Shown: in pieces, positions 10,423 through 23,574 of the stretch
Layout: the number at the start of each line of letters is the position of its first letter
Numbering within the stretch: the first letter of the stretch is position 1
Assembly: GCF_001186365.1 (NCBI RefSeq)
Contig: NZ_LDTZ01000020.1
Coordinates: forward strand, 186,001-250,000
DNA: 64,000 nucleotides
Direction: 5' to 3'
From: Gordonia jacobaea
GTDB taxonomy: Bacteria; Actinomycetota; Actinomycetes; Mycobacteriales; Mycobacteriaceae
Notes under the pieces: model-generated
Databases searched by the model: none
Seen by the model: the letters and a program-made list of their open reading frames with translations, nothing else
Told to the model about the DNA's origin: nothing
Position numbers and translations under genes: made by a program

Positions 10423-10553
10423 GACGATACGTTTCCTGCGTCAGAATGGATACGATCTTTACTATCTTGTATTGCCGACTTCGTCGGCGCAACTCACCCT
10501 TACGTATCGATCGTCACACAGGATTCGTTACCAGCCAGAGACCGACGCGCCGT

Positions 10554-11435
10554 TCAGCCCAATCCGGCGAGGAACTGATGCGCCCAAGCCACGGCAGTCA
10601 CGCCCGGCTTGACCTGGAAACTCCCGTAGTCGCCGTGTGAACCGGACTGCAGGAATCGATTGAACTCGATGATCTGCTGCCGTGCGCGAGCGTTGCTGAG
10701 CTCGTTGACGACGTTCCCCGGTCCGCCCCTGGTGAGCAACTCGTTGACGATCGCGCCCGCCTCTGCCTGGTACTGACCGACCTGGCTCGGCGTCGGATCA
10801 CTGGTCTCTGCGAGGTAGCCGATCACGCGCGTCACGTAGTAATCACGTGGCACGTTGCAGTAGAGGTCTTTGGGCGCGCAGATGGTGAAGGCGTGCGGCA
10901 GCACGTAGCCCATGCCGTGGAGGCGCGGCCCTCCGCTCCCCTGTCCGGTGAGGGGCGGACCGACCAGATTGTCCTTCGACGAGCGGCGGGGGTCTGCGAT
11001 CAGGACAACGCCTGCGACCTGCTGCGGACGGATCTTCTCACGGCCGGTACCGATCTCCGACGCGACATCGCCCGCGGCGTCGGCTCCCTGGCTGTACCCG
11101 GTGAGCGCGATCTTGGTGCCGGGACACCGCTTGAGCATGTCCAGGGCGAGCCCCTTGGTATTGGCTACGGCCTGCGCCTTCGACTTTCCGTAGATGGCGC
11201 TCTCCCACGGGAACGCCGTGGCGTCGTAGCCGACATAGGAGACCTTGGTGTCCGGCCCGAGATTCGACGTGACCGCACCGAGCAGACCCGGGCCGTCAGA
11301 CCACGTCCCGGGGATCGCCAGCACATATACCTTGGGGCACGGTCCCGGCGCCGCCGACGCCGAACCCGCCGTTGCGACAACGACGCCACACGCCGCCAAC
11401 ACCACCGCCACTGCCATCCCGAGAAGCCTGCGCAC
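10554..11435 (-). CDS. Cutinase family protein, secreted (Culp-like)
   Basis: About 293 residues, with a signal peptide ending SASA-AP and the cutinase signatures: an early VYVLAIPGTW segment, the nucleophile motif GYSQGAD (Ser about 30 residues into the second quarter), VAGVVLIADPRRS and the catalytic Asp in CAPKDLYC. Mycobacterial relatives (Culp) are extracellular lipases, phospholipases or trehalose-mycolate esterases. The frame can begin at the GTG at 11463-11465, but a second GTG at 11433-11435 has GGAGG nine bases upstream and gives a better signal peptide (RRLLGMAVAVVLAACG), so I chose it. The substrate is not readable from sequence. Confidence 0.85.
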   Translation of the reverse strand: MRRLLGMAVAVVLAACGVVVATAGSASAAPGPCPKVYVLAIPGTWSDGPGLLGAVTSNLGPDTKVSYVGYDATAFPWESAIYGKSKAQAVANTKGLALDMLKRCPGTKIALTGYSQGADAAGDVASEIGTGREKIRPQQVAGVVLIADPRRSSKDNLVGPPLTGQGSGGPRLHGMGYVLPHAFTICAPKDLYCNVPRDYYVTRVIGYLAETSDPTPSQVGQYQAEAGAIVNELLTRGGPGNVVNELSNARARQQIIEFNRFLQSGSHGDYGSFQVKPGVTAVAWAHQFLAGLG

Positions 11436-11595
11436 CGACCTGTACCTCCGCAACCACGTGTCCACGGCGAATCAGCCGCGGCCCGACCAAGAGAGTGTAG
11501 GCAGGGATCCACCCATCCGGCAGCGTCGTCTCACCGAACTCTCATAGAACCTTTGTCTACGGAACAGAGCTACCCGCCACATGAAGGAGGCCACG

Positions 11596-12030
11596 GTGGT
11601 CGACGTCTCGCGCACTTTCACTGTCCGACAGCCGCGGGAGGTGATTGTCGCCTATCTGCGCGACTTCTCCCACGCGGAGCAGTGGGACCCGGGGACCGTC
11701 GAATGCACGCAGGAAGACGGCGCCCCGATCGCACTCGGCACCCGCTGGCACAACAAGTCGAAGCTGTACGGGATCTCGACGGAGCTGACCTACGAGCTGA
11801 CCCGCGACGACCCCGACCACGTCGTGTTCTCCGGCTCGAACAAGACCGCTACGACGTCCGACGACCTCTCGTTCACCGACCTCGGCGATGGAACGACGAG
11901 CGTCACCTACCGTGCGCTCGTCGACTTCCACCGCTTCAAGCTGATCGGCGAACCGCTCTTCGGCTTCATCTTCGGCCGCCTCGCCGACTCGGTGCCCACC
12001 CAGATGACGAGCGTGCTCGAGAAGCTCTGA
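11596..12030 (+). CDS. SRPBCC-family protein (polyketide cyclase/dehydrase-like)
   Basis: 144 residues in the START/SRPBCC fold: DVSRTFTVRQPREVIVAYLRDF, then AEQWDPGTVE, and a C-terminal helix ending TQMTSVLEKL. These proteins bind hydrophobic ligands in a deep pocket; many are uncharacterised. An in-frame ATG lies at 11581, but it overlaps its own ribosome site: AAGGAGG at 11584-11590 is placed exactly right (five bases) for the GTG at 11596, so I take that start. The gene is followed 13 bases after its stop by an array of GGTCGAGC repeats. The partner and ligand are unknown. Confidence 0.75.
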   Translation: MVDVSRTFTVRQPREVIVAYLRDFSHAEQWDPGTVECTQEDGAPIALGTRWHNKSKLYGISTELTYELTRDDPDHVVFSGSNKTATTSDDLSFTDLGDGTTSVTYRALVDFHRFKLIGEPLFGFIFGRLADSVPTQMTSVLEKL

Positions 12031-12043
12031 CGGCCCCGCCCAA

Positions 12044-12163
12044 GGTCGAGCGCCCCACCGCTGGTCGAGCTGTCCCCGCTGGTCGAGCGCCCCACCCGCC
12101 GGTCGAGCGCCCCACCCGCCGGCCGAGCTGTCCCCGCTGGTCGAGCCTGTCGAGACCACCCCC
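12044..12163. repeat. GGTCGAGC interspersed repeat, copy 1 (intergenic)
   Basis: Six units of GGTCGAGC (one reads GGCCGAGC) at 12044, 12063, 12081, 12101, 12121 and 12139, spaced 18-20 bases and separated by C-rich linkers. The array ends in the terminal motif GGTCGAGCCTGTCGAGACC. It fills the gap between the convergent SRPBCC gene and gltD. The same family recurs near 38.8, 42.4, 45.8 and 56.7 kb. Confidence 0.85.
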
Positions 12164-12178
12164 AGCGGAGTCAGCAGG

Positions 12179-13625
12179 TCAGCGCTGCGCGACCTGTGTC
12201 GGCACGATCGGTGCGGGAAGATCCGACGCCCCCGCGAGGTATCGGTCCGCCGCAGCGGCCGCCGAGCGACCCTCCGCGATGGCCCACACGATCAGCGACT
12301 GTCCGCGCCCGGCATCGCCCGCGACGTACACGCCCTCCTGCCCGATGGCAGCGAAGTCGTTGTCGCGCTTGATGTTGCCGCGCTGGTCGTATTCGACGCC
12401 CAGCTTGTCGAGCAGGTCGGCGCGCTCGGGGCCGACGAAGCCCATGGCCAGCAGCACCAGATCGCATTCGAGCTCGAAGTCCGAGCCCTCGACCTTCTCG
12501 AACCGACCGTCGCGCATCGCAACCTCGTGGGCCTTGAGCGCGGTGACCTTGCCGTTCTCGCCGGTGAACTGCTCGGTGTTGACCGAGAACACACGCTCGC
12601 CACCCTCTTCGTGGGCAGATGACACGCGGTACATCAGCGGGTACGTCGGCCACGGGGTCTGCTCGGCGCGCTCGGTCGGCGGCTTGGGCATGATCTCGAA
12701 CTGGTGCACAATCTCGGCACCCTGACGCAGCGACGTACCGAGGCAGTCGGCGCCGGTGTCGCCACCGCCGATGATGACGACCTTCTTGCCCTTGGCGCTG
12801 ATCTGACCGTCGACGGTGTCGCCGAGCTGAATCCGGTTGGCCTGCGGCAAGAACTCCATCGCCTGGTGGATGCCGTCGAGCTCACGTCCGGGGATCGGCA
12901 GATCGCGACCGATCGTCGAACCCATCGCGAGCACGACGGCGTCGAAGTCCTCGCGAAGCTGTGCGACGGTGATGTCGACGCCCACGTTGACGCCTGGGCG
13001 GAAGACGGTGCCCTCGGCCCGCATCTGCTCGAGACGACGGTCGATGTGGCGCTTCTCCATCTTGAACTCGGGGATGCCGTAGCGCAGCAGTCCGCCGATG
13101 CGGTCGGCGCGCTCGTACACGTAGACCGTGTGGCCCGCGCGCGTGAGCTGTTGCGCCGCAGCGAGTCCCGCGGGACCCGAACCGACGACCGCAACCGATT
13201 TGCCGGTGCGCTCAGTCGGCAGCACCGGCTGCACCCAGCCGCTGTCGAAGGCGTTGTCGATCAACTCCACCTCGACCTGCTTGATGGTCACCGCGGGCTG
13301 GTTGATACCGAGCACGCACGACGCCTCGCACGGCGCCGGGCACAGACGACCCGTGAACTCCGGGAAGTTGTTGGTCGCGTGCAGGCGCTCGATGCCCTCT
13401 TTCCACTGATCCCGGTAGACGAGGTCGTTCCACTCCGGGATCAGATTGCCCAGCGGACAACCGTTGTGGCAGAACGGGATACCGCAGTCCATGCAGCGAC
13501 TGGCCTGGGTCTGCAGCTCCGACTTGTCGAAGTCGTTGTAGACCTCTTTCCAGTCCATCAACCGCAGGTCGACCGGACGCCGCTCGGGCAGTTCACGCTC
13601 GGTGTGCTTGAGGAATCCTCTGGGG

Positions 13626-13633
<8 letters not shown>
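12179..13633 (-). CDS. gltD: Glutamate synthase small (beta) subunit
   Basis: 484 residues. The N-terminal Cys-rich region (Cys47, 50, 55, 59 and 98, 102, 106) provides ligands for the two 4Fe-4S clusters that link the subunits. The FAD site is [17 protein letters not shown] (about 147-163) and the NADPH site is [17 protein letters not shown] (about 290). It passes electrons from NADPH to GltB, which makes glutamate from glutamine and 2-oxoglutarate. It starts with GTG at 13631-13633, has GGAGG six bases upstream, and overlaps the end of gltB by eight bases, so translation is coupled. Confidence 0.95.
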
Positions 13634-18209
<4,576 letters not shown>

Positions 18210-18534
18210 GTATTCGCCTCACTAGGTGCGCGACGTTGCGCAGAGCTGTCACCCGTTTCGTCGTTGACAGCAGTCCTTCCGAGCCAACAGAATCCACCCT
18301 CATCGTGGGCTGACCTGGGCTGATCCTGTGATCACTCGGTGGCTGCCTCGTGCCAGCGCCGTTGCTGGCGGGGGTGCGCCGACCCTGAGATCGCGCTGAC
18401 ACCCCACTGCTTCATGAGCATTGTCGAATATTTTCTCACGGGGAGTACCCAGTATTGAAATCCGGCTACCACATCGCCGCTGATTGCGCAGGTTACGTGC
18501 AACAAACGGGACGTCGAACGCCTATCCTGAGTCG
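18210..18534. promoter_or_regulatory. Divergent intergenic region between gltB and the response regulator gene
   Basis: 325 bases with no supported gene. It must hold the promoters of gltBD (minus) and of the response regulator (plus). I see two direct copies of GGGCTGA (from 18307 and 18317), a small hairpin GCCAGC/GCTGGC (18352-18369), an AT-rich patch around 18420-18450, and GTTAC-N6-CAAAC at 18492-18507, which resembles a GlnR half-site pair (gTnAC-n6-GaAAC). No riboswitch could be recognised. Confidence 0.4.
18523..18528 (+). promoter_or_regulatory. -10 box TATCCT of a probable leaderless promoter
   Basis: TATCCT lies exactly six bases before the GTG start codon at 18535, so transcription would begin at or next to the start codon. 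No Shine-Dalgarno is present, consistent with leaderless translation, which is common in mycobacteria and relatives. Confidence 0.55.
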
Positions 18535-19173
18535 GTGGAATCGCTGGTGACTGCTGTGGTGATCGACGACCATCCGTTCTTCCGGGATGGCATCTCTCGC
18601 GGACTCACCCAGAGTGGCCGCGTTCGCGTGGTGGGCGAGGCAGGCGACGGCACCTCGGGCCTCGAACTCATTCGTGCTGACCTGCCGGACGTGGCCGTCG
18701 TCGACTATCAGATGCCGGGACTGACCGGCGTCGACGTCGCGCACGCGGTGACCAGGGACGGACTGCGGACAAGGGTCCTTATTCTCTCCGCTGTCACCCA
18801 CGCGCCCATCGTCTTCGCCGCGCTGGAGAAGGGTGCTGCGGGGTATCTCAGTAAGGAATCGAGCCGCGACGAGATCGTCGGAGCCGTCACGCGGGTCGCC
18901 AAAGGCGAGACGGTGGTCCCCGCGGAGTTGGCCGCAGGGCTCGTCGGTGAGATCAGGTCGCATGCGCGCAACGACGGCCCAGCGCTCAGTGAGCGTGAAC
19001 GCCAGGTACTCGAAGGCTTCGCTCGCGGCCTGTCGATCCCGCAGGTCGCAGGCGAGCTCTTCATCGGGGCGTCGACCGTCAAAACACATGCACAACACCT
19101 GTACGAGAAGCTCGGCGTGTCCGACCGCGCTGCCGCCGTCGCCGAGGCGATGCGTCGCGGACTCCTCGAATGA
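18535..19173 (+). CDS. NarL/LuxR-type response regulator
   Basis: 212 residues. The receiver domain (about 6-125) has the acidic pair DDH (11-13), the phospho-acceptor Asp57 in VAVVDYQMPG and the Lys in YLSKESS. The C-terminal LuxR-type helix-turn-helix is LSERERQVLEGFARGLSIPQ... with STVKTHAQHLYEKLGV. The frame extends upstream to 18484, but the GTG at 18535 sits six bases after a good -10 box and directly precedes the domain. It overlaps the kinase gene by four bases (ATGA), so they form a two-component pair. The signal and targets are unknown. Confidence 0.88.
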   Translation: MESLVTAVVIDDHPFFRDGISRGLTQSGRVRVVGEAGDGTSGLELIRADLPDVAVVDYQMPGLTGVDVAHAVTRDGLRTRVLILSAVTHAPIVFAALEKGAAGYLSKESSRDEIVGAVTRVAKGETVVPAELAAGLVGEIRSHARNDGPALSERERQVLEGFARGLSIPQVAGELFIGASTVKTHAQHLYEKLGVSDRAAAVAEAMRRGLLE

Positions 19174-20513
19174 CTCGACCCTCATTGTTCAGACGCCTGA
19201 GCTATGGACGCTCGGGCAACCCGGATGGCCAGGCGCCGCAGCTCGGCCTGACGGAGCTGATCGACGAGCCGCGCATCTCCGAGATCTTGATCGATTACGC
19301 ACTTCTCGGCGTCCGAGTGCAGGTCGTGCTGCGCATGCTGCTCGCGATCTTCGTGCTGGCGACAGTGCTCCTCGATCCGCCGGCCGACGGCGCCGCGTTC
19401 TGCATCGTGGTCGCGGTGCTCTACGCCGTCTGGTGTCTCGCGGGTGTGCTGGCGGCCTCCCGAATACGGGTGGGCATGATCCGATTCGCTTGGCTCGCTT
19501 TGTTTGTCGACCTCGCTGTCCTCGTCGTGCTGATCGTCGTGGCGAGTCGTTCCGATCAGGTCAGTTGGACCTCGGATGTACTCGTCAACGGATTCGTGGC
19601 CATCCCGATGATCGCCGCGACGCAACTGCGCCCCAGAGTCTGTGCGCTCGTGGTGATCCCGACCGTCGTCGTCTACTTCCTCGCGAGCGCTCTGGCCCGT
19701 GTCCCCAACGGCGAACCGTGGTCGCTGATCGCGATGCGCACGCTTGTCGTCGCGATCCTCGCACTGGGCAGCGTGATGCTCTCGACCGTTCAGCGCTCAC
19801 GAGTGTCGACGATCGGATCTCTTGCGGCACAACGTGCTCGGCTTCTCGACGAGACCGTCCGCATCGAGGAACGCGAACGTCGCGACCTCGCCGAGCACCT
19901 CCACGACGGCGCGTTGCAGTACGTGCTCGGCGCGCGGCAGGAACTCGATGCCGCGCGCGACGGCACAGATCCCGACGCTCTCGGACGGGTCGACACAGCG
20001 CTTCGGGAGGCGTCGAGGCTACTGCGCTCGACGTTGGGCGAACTCCATCCCGCCGTACTCGAACAGGGAGGACTCGCCACTGCGGTCACCGACCTCGCGG
20101 CCTCGGTCGAACAGCGTGCCCCGCTGACGATCTCGGTGGACACCGTCGGCTGGCCGAGCGATCTGCGCACCACGTCCGATCCCATGCTGTTCGCAACCGC
20201 ACGCGAGCTGCTGACCAACGTGGTCAAGCATGCCGACGCCCACGCCGTCGAACTGTCAGTCGAATTCGACGACGGCACAGCTCGTGTGGTTGTTGTCGAC
20301 GACGGACGCGGTGTCGACGAGTCGGCCCTCGATCGTCGCGTCGCCGAGGGACACATCGGACTTGTCTCGCGTCGGGTGCGCCTCGAGCAACAGGGCGGCT
20401 CGTTGACCGTCACCCGACGTCCCGGCGGTGGGACGGCCGCGATCGCCGAGGTTCCGGTGGTCGACGCCGGAGCGCGTGCTCAGTCGAACGTCGACCCGCG
20501 CTCAGAGCCGTAA
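19170..20513 (+). CDS. NarL-family sensor histidine kinase
   Basis: 447 residues. Five or six membrane segments lie between about residues 45 and 205 with no large outside domain. A dimerisation/phosphotransfer box ERRDLAEHLHDGALQYVL (phospho-His probably His245) and an HATPase_c domain follow: N box LLTNVVKHADAHA, G1 VVDDGRGVDES, G2 GHIGLVSRRVRLEQQGG. This is the HisKA_3 (DesK/NarX) type. It pairs with the upstream regulator through a four-base overlap. Its last 34 bases overlap the end of the convergent membrane-protein gene. Confidence 0.88.
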   Translation: MTRPSLFRRLSYGRSGNPDGQAPQLGLTELIDEPRISEILIDYALLGVRVQVVLRMLLAIFVLATVLLDPPADGAAFCIVVAVLYAVWCLAGVLAASRIRVGMIRFAWLALFVDLAVLVVLIVVASRSDQVSWTSDVLVNGFVAIPMIAATQLRPRVCALVVIPTVVVYFLASALARVPNGEPWSLIAMRTLVVAILALGSVMLSTVQRSRVSTIGSLAAQRARLLDETVRIEERERRDLAEHLHDGALQYVLGARQELDAARDGTDPDALGRVDTALREASRLLRSTLGELHPAVLEQGGLATAVTDLAASVEQRAPLTISVDTVGWPSDLRTTSDPMLFATARELLTNVVKHADAHAVELSVEFDDGTARVVVVDDGRGVDESALDRRVAEGHIGLVSRRVRLEQQGGSLTVTRRPGGGTAAIAEVPVVDAGARAQSNVDPRSEP

Positions 20514-22615
20514 CCCTGCCGGTCCGGACGCTCCGCGAGCCGACGGTCGAGGGCTATCGGCCAATCGAGCGCGACCTGTTCGTCCAGTGCCGCAAGACGT
20601 TCGACGATCGGCGGCTGTTGGTCCGCGCCGCACTGTGCCGCGACGGTCTCGTAGAGCGCACGCAGTCGTCGATGCACCTGGGCCTGGCCGTGACTGTGCC
20701 TACGGATCTCATCGGTGCCGATCGCGACATAGTCCGCCCACGTCCGTCGATAGCCGCGCACCGCAGGCGAACGTCGAACCGCGTCCGCGTGGACACGAGG
20801 CGCAAGCATCAGCAGCATGTCCTCGATGTGGTCGAGCGCCAACACCACGGTGCTCGGATCATTGCCCGCGGTCGAGATCGCCTTGAGCGCAATGTCTGAA
20901 ATAGCCTGCAGCGCAGCGACAGGACTCACCGACGGCTGGTGCATATCGCCGAAGAGCAAGCACCGCAACACTTTGTGCTCGGGCACCGGCCCGCCTCGAG
21001 GGTTGCCGACCACCGCGATCACGCCGACGTTGTGCGGCACGTTGTCGCCGACCATCACCAGCAGATCGAATCTCACACCCCAGGCCGCCGCGTACCGTTC
21101 CAACATCGGCACGTTCACCGCGAGCAACACCCGACCCCGAGAACCTATCTCGCGCAACATGATCACGTGACGTGACTCTTCGTCGAGAGCGGTGTCAGGC
21201 GTGGGTGCCACGTTCGGCACCTGGGTCTCGAGCGACTCCTCCGGGTACAGCCGGCGGATCGACGCACGACCGTCCGCAGCGATCCATCGCATCAACTGCG
21301 CAACGTTCAGAACCGCGCCGACCTTGCTGACCAGCGCGACGAACAGGATCGCCGACACCACCGTCAGGAAGGCCGCAATCGCCGTCGAAGCTCCAGGAGT
21401 CCCGTCATCGGGGCCGGTCAAAGCGAGATCCATCGCCACCATCACGCTGAACACGAATGTGGCAAGGAAGAACCCGACAGACCAGCGCATCACCGGCTCA
21501 CGCTGCAGCATGGGGATGACGCGAACCGAGATCTGCGACGCCCCGAACTGCATCGCGAGCGTCACCGCGGTGAAAACGAGGCCCGTCAAAGTGGCTGTGG
21601 CCCCGGCGATCACGCCGAGTACGGTCGCCAAGGTTCCCGAGTCGACGTCGAGACCGAGGTTCTCGTCGATCGTGATGCACAGCAGCGCCGCGACGATCGC
21701 GATTAACACGAGGATCACCGGCAGTCGCCACGTGGGGACCACACGAAGCCGATGTCGCACCCGACGCCAACGCACGGCTGTCGCGGCTCTGCTCGGAAGC
21801 GCGACGCCACCCGGAGCCGCCGCAACAACCTCGGGCACCGGGTCGGGCGGCAGATCTGGGACACCGAATCGGCCCGCGAGCGCCTCCTGCACCACGATCT
21901 TCCACCGAATGAGCGGTTCCCGAAGCCGCTGTTCGCGTCGGACCGCTTTGTCGTACTTGCCTTCTCGGCTGCGGTAGAACCAACGCGCCCACGGTGACGC
22001 CGGGCGCGCGATGCGAATGGCGCCGACCACCAGGAGAACCGGAAAGAACATACCGACCAGTCCGGTCCACAGCTTTCCCTTGGCGAGAGTGATCGCCGCC
22101 AACACGACATTCACCACGATGCCGAGCATGACAACGATCCGCGCCGTCACGTTCGGATCATCGCGGAACTCGTCGGCCGCAGACGTCAGGTCGAGTGGCC
22201 GAAAGCCCATCAGGAACAACGCGCCGATCGCGATGGCGACGAACACCGCGTCGACCGACGCCCGACCCTCCTTCTCCCAGTACACGTCTCGCAGATGCAG
22301 GATGAGCGCGAACTCGTCGAGGACGAGGGCACAGCCGATTCCGAAGAGAGCCGCGAGCACGCAGTCTGCGATCGGAGTATCGAAGCGAGAGACCGCGACC
22401 AGCCCGAATCCCGACAACACCATGACGATCACGCCGAAGAACTCGTGGTGCAGGTGGAGTCCGCCCGGCGCGACATTGCCTGGCCACCAGCGCACTTCCG
22501 CACGAATCAGGCGAACGCTGATCCGGATGAAGATGAACGTCGCTATGAATGCGATCAAGAACAAGAACAGGGGAAGACGACCGGTCTCCACGATCGATCT
22601 GTGGAACCAGGTCAT
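20480..22615 (-). CDS. Two-module integral membrane protein (HLHHE-type N-terminus plus DUF2254-like C-terminus)
   Basis: 711 residues. Module 1 (about 1-225) has six or seven membrane segments with conserved-looking polar groups inside them: GGLHLHHEFFG (about 50), DEFALILHLRDVYW (about 103) and KEGRASVDA. The His/Asp/Glu set could bind a metal. After a basic linker, module 2 (about 300-711) resembles DUF2254 membrane proteins: two or three segments including TLTGLVFTAVTLAMQFGASQ, ISVRVIPML, then a long soluble tail of about 270 residues. The ATG at 22613-22615 has GAGGG upstream; the frame also opens eight codons earlier. Function unknown. Confidence 0.7.
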   Translation of the reverse strand: MTWFHRSIVETGRLPLFLFLIAFIATFIFIRISVRLIRAEVRWWPGNVAPGGLHLHHEFFGVIVMVLSGFGLVAVSRFDTPIADCVLAALFGIGCALVLDEFALILHLRDVYWEKEGRASVDAVFVAIAIGALFLMGFRPLDLTSAADEFRDDPNVTARIVVMLGIVVNVVLAAITLAKGKLWTGLVGMFFPVLLVVGAIRIARPASPWARWFYRSREGKYDKAVRREQRLREPLIRWKIVVQEALAGRFGVPDLPPDPVPEVVAAAPGGVALPSRAATAVRWRRVRHRLRVVPTWRLPVILVLIAIVAALLCITIDENLGLDVDSGTLATVLGVIAGATATLTGLVFTAVTLAMQFGASQISVRVIPMLQREPVMRWSVGFFLATFVFSVMVAMDLALTGPDDGTPGASTAIAAFLTVVSAILFVALVSKVGAVLNVAQLMRWIAADGRASIRRLYPEESLETQVPNVAPTPDTALDEESRHVIMLREIGSRGRVLLAVNVPMLERYAAAWGVRFDLLVMVGDNVPHNVGVIAVVGNPRGGPVPEHKVLRCLLFGDMHQPSVSPVAALQAISDIALKAISTAGNDPSTVVLALDHIEDMLLMLAPRVHADAVRRSPAVRGYRRTWADYVAIGTDEIRRHSHGQAQVHRRLRALYETVAAQCGADQQPPIVERLAALDEQVALDWPIALDRRLAERPDRQGYGSERGSTFD

Positions 22616-22699
22616 CTCAATGCCCTCGGCCGGGCGCACACCGTGTCGATGGAGTGAGCCTACCGGCGAGCAGTCGGGAAGACGGCCGGATCAGCAACG

Positions 22700-22740
22700 A
22701 CGACGAGGTCCGCGACCGGTGCGGTCGCGGACCTCGTCGT
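22700..22740 (-). terminator. Perfect 19-bp hairpin, terminator of the repeat-protein gene
   Basis: The left arm at 22700-22718 pairs perfectly with the right arm at 22722-22740 around a three-base loop. It lies 26 bases past the stop codon of the minus-strand gene at 22767. There is no long U-tract, as is common for actinobacterial terminators. It also shields the downstream membrane-protein gene from read-through. Confidence 0.8.
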
Positions 22741-22766
22741 GCCTGAGTAGGTCGTGTGGGAGCAGG

Positions 22767-23333
22767 TCACGCAGCCGCCTGGCTCGCTGGTGTGATGATG
22801 CCGCTTCCGGTCGGGGTCGACGGCTGAGCAGGCGAGATGCTGCCCGTGGGCGTCGACGGCTGAGCAGGGGTCACGTTGTTGCCCGGCGTCGACGGTTGGG
22901 CGGGCGACACATTGTTACCCGGCTGCGACGGCACAGCAGGCGAGACATTGTTGGTCGGAGTCGACGGCACAGCAGGTGAGACGTTGTTGCCCGGCTGCGA
23001 CGGCACGGCAGGTGACACGTTGTTACCCGGCTGCGACGGGACAGCGGGCGACACGTCGTTACCCGGCTGCGACGGCACTGCGGGAGACACCGTGCCGGCG
23101 CCGTCGGACTGCGAGCCACCGCCACTCGTCGACGAGTTGCTATAGGGCGTCGTCGCGGCATGCGAGGTGCCGCTGTGGCCCATTGCCGTCACGCCGAGGC
23201 CGATTCCGATGGCCGCGATGATCAGTGCGAGTCCGGCGATGACGCCGACGATCACGTTCTTGCGCTTGGGAGCAGATGCTGTGGCTGCACTGCCGGTGGC
23301 GCCGATGCTGGGGTCCTGTGTTGTGGTGAACAT
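22767..23333 (-). CDS. Single-pass membrane protein with eight 12-residue SPAVPSQPGNNV repeats
   Basis: 188 residues: a short N-terminal part with a Lys/Arg cluster (APKRKN, 21-26), one membrane segment (about 27-50), a Ser/Gly-rich stretch, then eight tandem repeats of 12 residues (81-176) with consensus VSPAVPSQPGNN, drifting to VTPAQPSTPTG at the C-terminal end. The positive-inside rule puts the Pro-rich repeat tail outside the cell. Such stalks often span or contact the cell wall. I do not recognise a named family. SD-like GAGAAG precedes the ATG. A strong hairpin follows the stop. Because the repeats are DNA repeats of 36 bases, the copy number may vary between strains. Confidence 0.75.
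   Translation of the reverse strand: MFTTTQDPSIGATGSAATASAPKRKNVIVGVIAGLALIIAAIGIGLGVTAMGHSGTSHAATTPYSNSSTSGGGSQSDGAGTVSPAVPSQPGNDVSPAVPSQPGNNVSPAVPSQPGNNVSPAVPSTPTNNVSPAVPSQPGNNVSPAQPSTPGNNVTPAQPSTPTGSISPAQPSTPTGSGIITPASQAAA
22806..23093. repeat. 36-bp tandem repeat, eight copies, inside a coding region
   Basis: Eight in-frame units of 36 bases. The central units are nearly identical in DNA, while the units at the 3' end of the gene have diverged (Gln for Val, Thr-Pro for Gln-Pro). No spacers separate them. Confidence 0.85.
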
Positions 23334-23455
23334 GGCTACTTCTCGATTTCCCGGTCTCGCGGCCGATCTGGTGTTTTTCTTTCGACACCAATGAGTTTCG
23401 GCCTGATTCCCGCGGGCTCACATCCACCGCAAGGCCGATTGGCCGGGTGATGAGC

Positions 23456-23477
23456 GCATCCACCGATCGGCGGATGC
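23456..23477. promoter_or_regulatory. 22-bp near-perfect dyad, candidate operator
   Basis: GCATCC-A-CCGATCGG-C-GGATGC: fully symmetric except for one base pair. It lies in the 241-base gap between the divergent repeat-protein gene (start 23333) and the DHFR-like gene (start 23575), about 100-120 bases from each. The rest of that gap holds no gene that I can support. Confidence 0.45.
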
Positions 23478-23574
23478 AAAGACCCGGAGCTCGCCGAACG
23501 TCGTGCCTCGGCGATGACTTTCCGGACGACGTCGGGTCTGCCCTCCGTCGACCCGCCAACATCAGGAGCACACC

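Noticed and set aside
10241..10492. Alternative 83-codon frame on the minus strand across the small-protein region
   Set aside because: Its codon pattern is poor and it lacks a ribosome site. The 51-residue frame in the same place is better supported.
22806..23093. 36-base repeats as a possible CRISPR array
   Set aside because: There are no unique spacers, and the repeats are in frame and encode a regular peptide.
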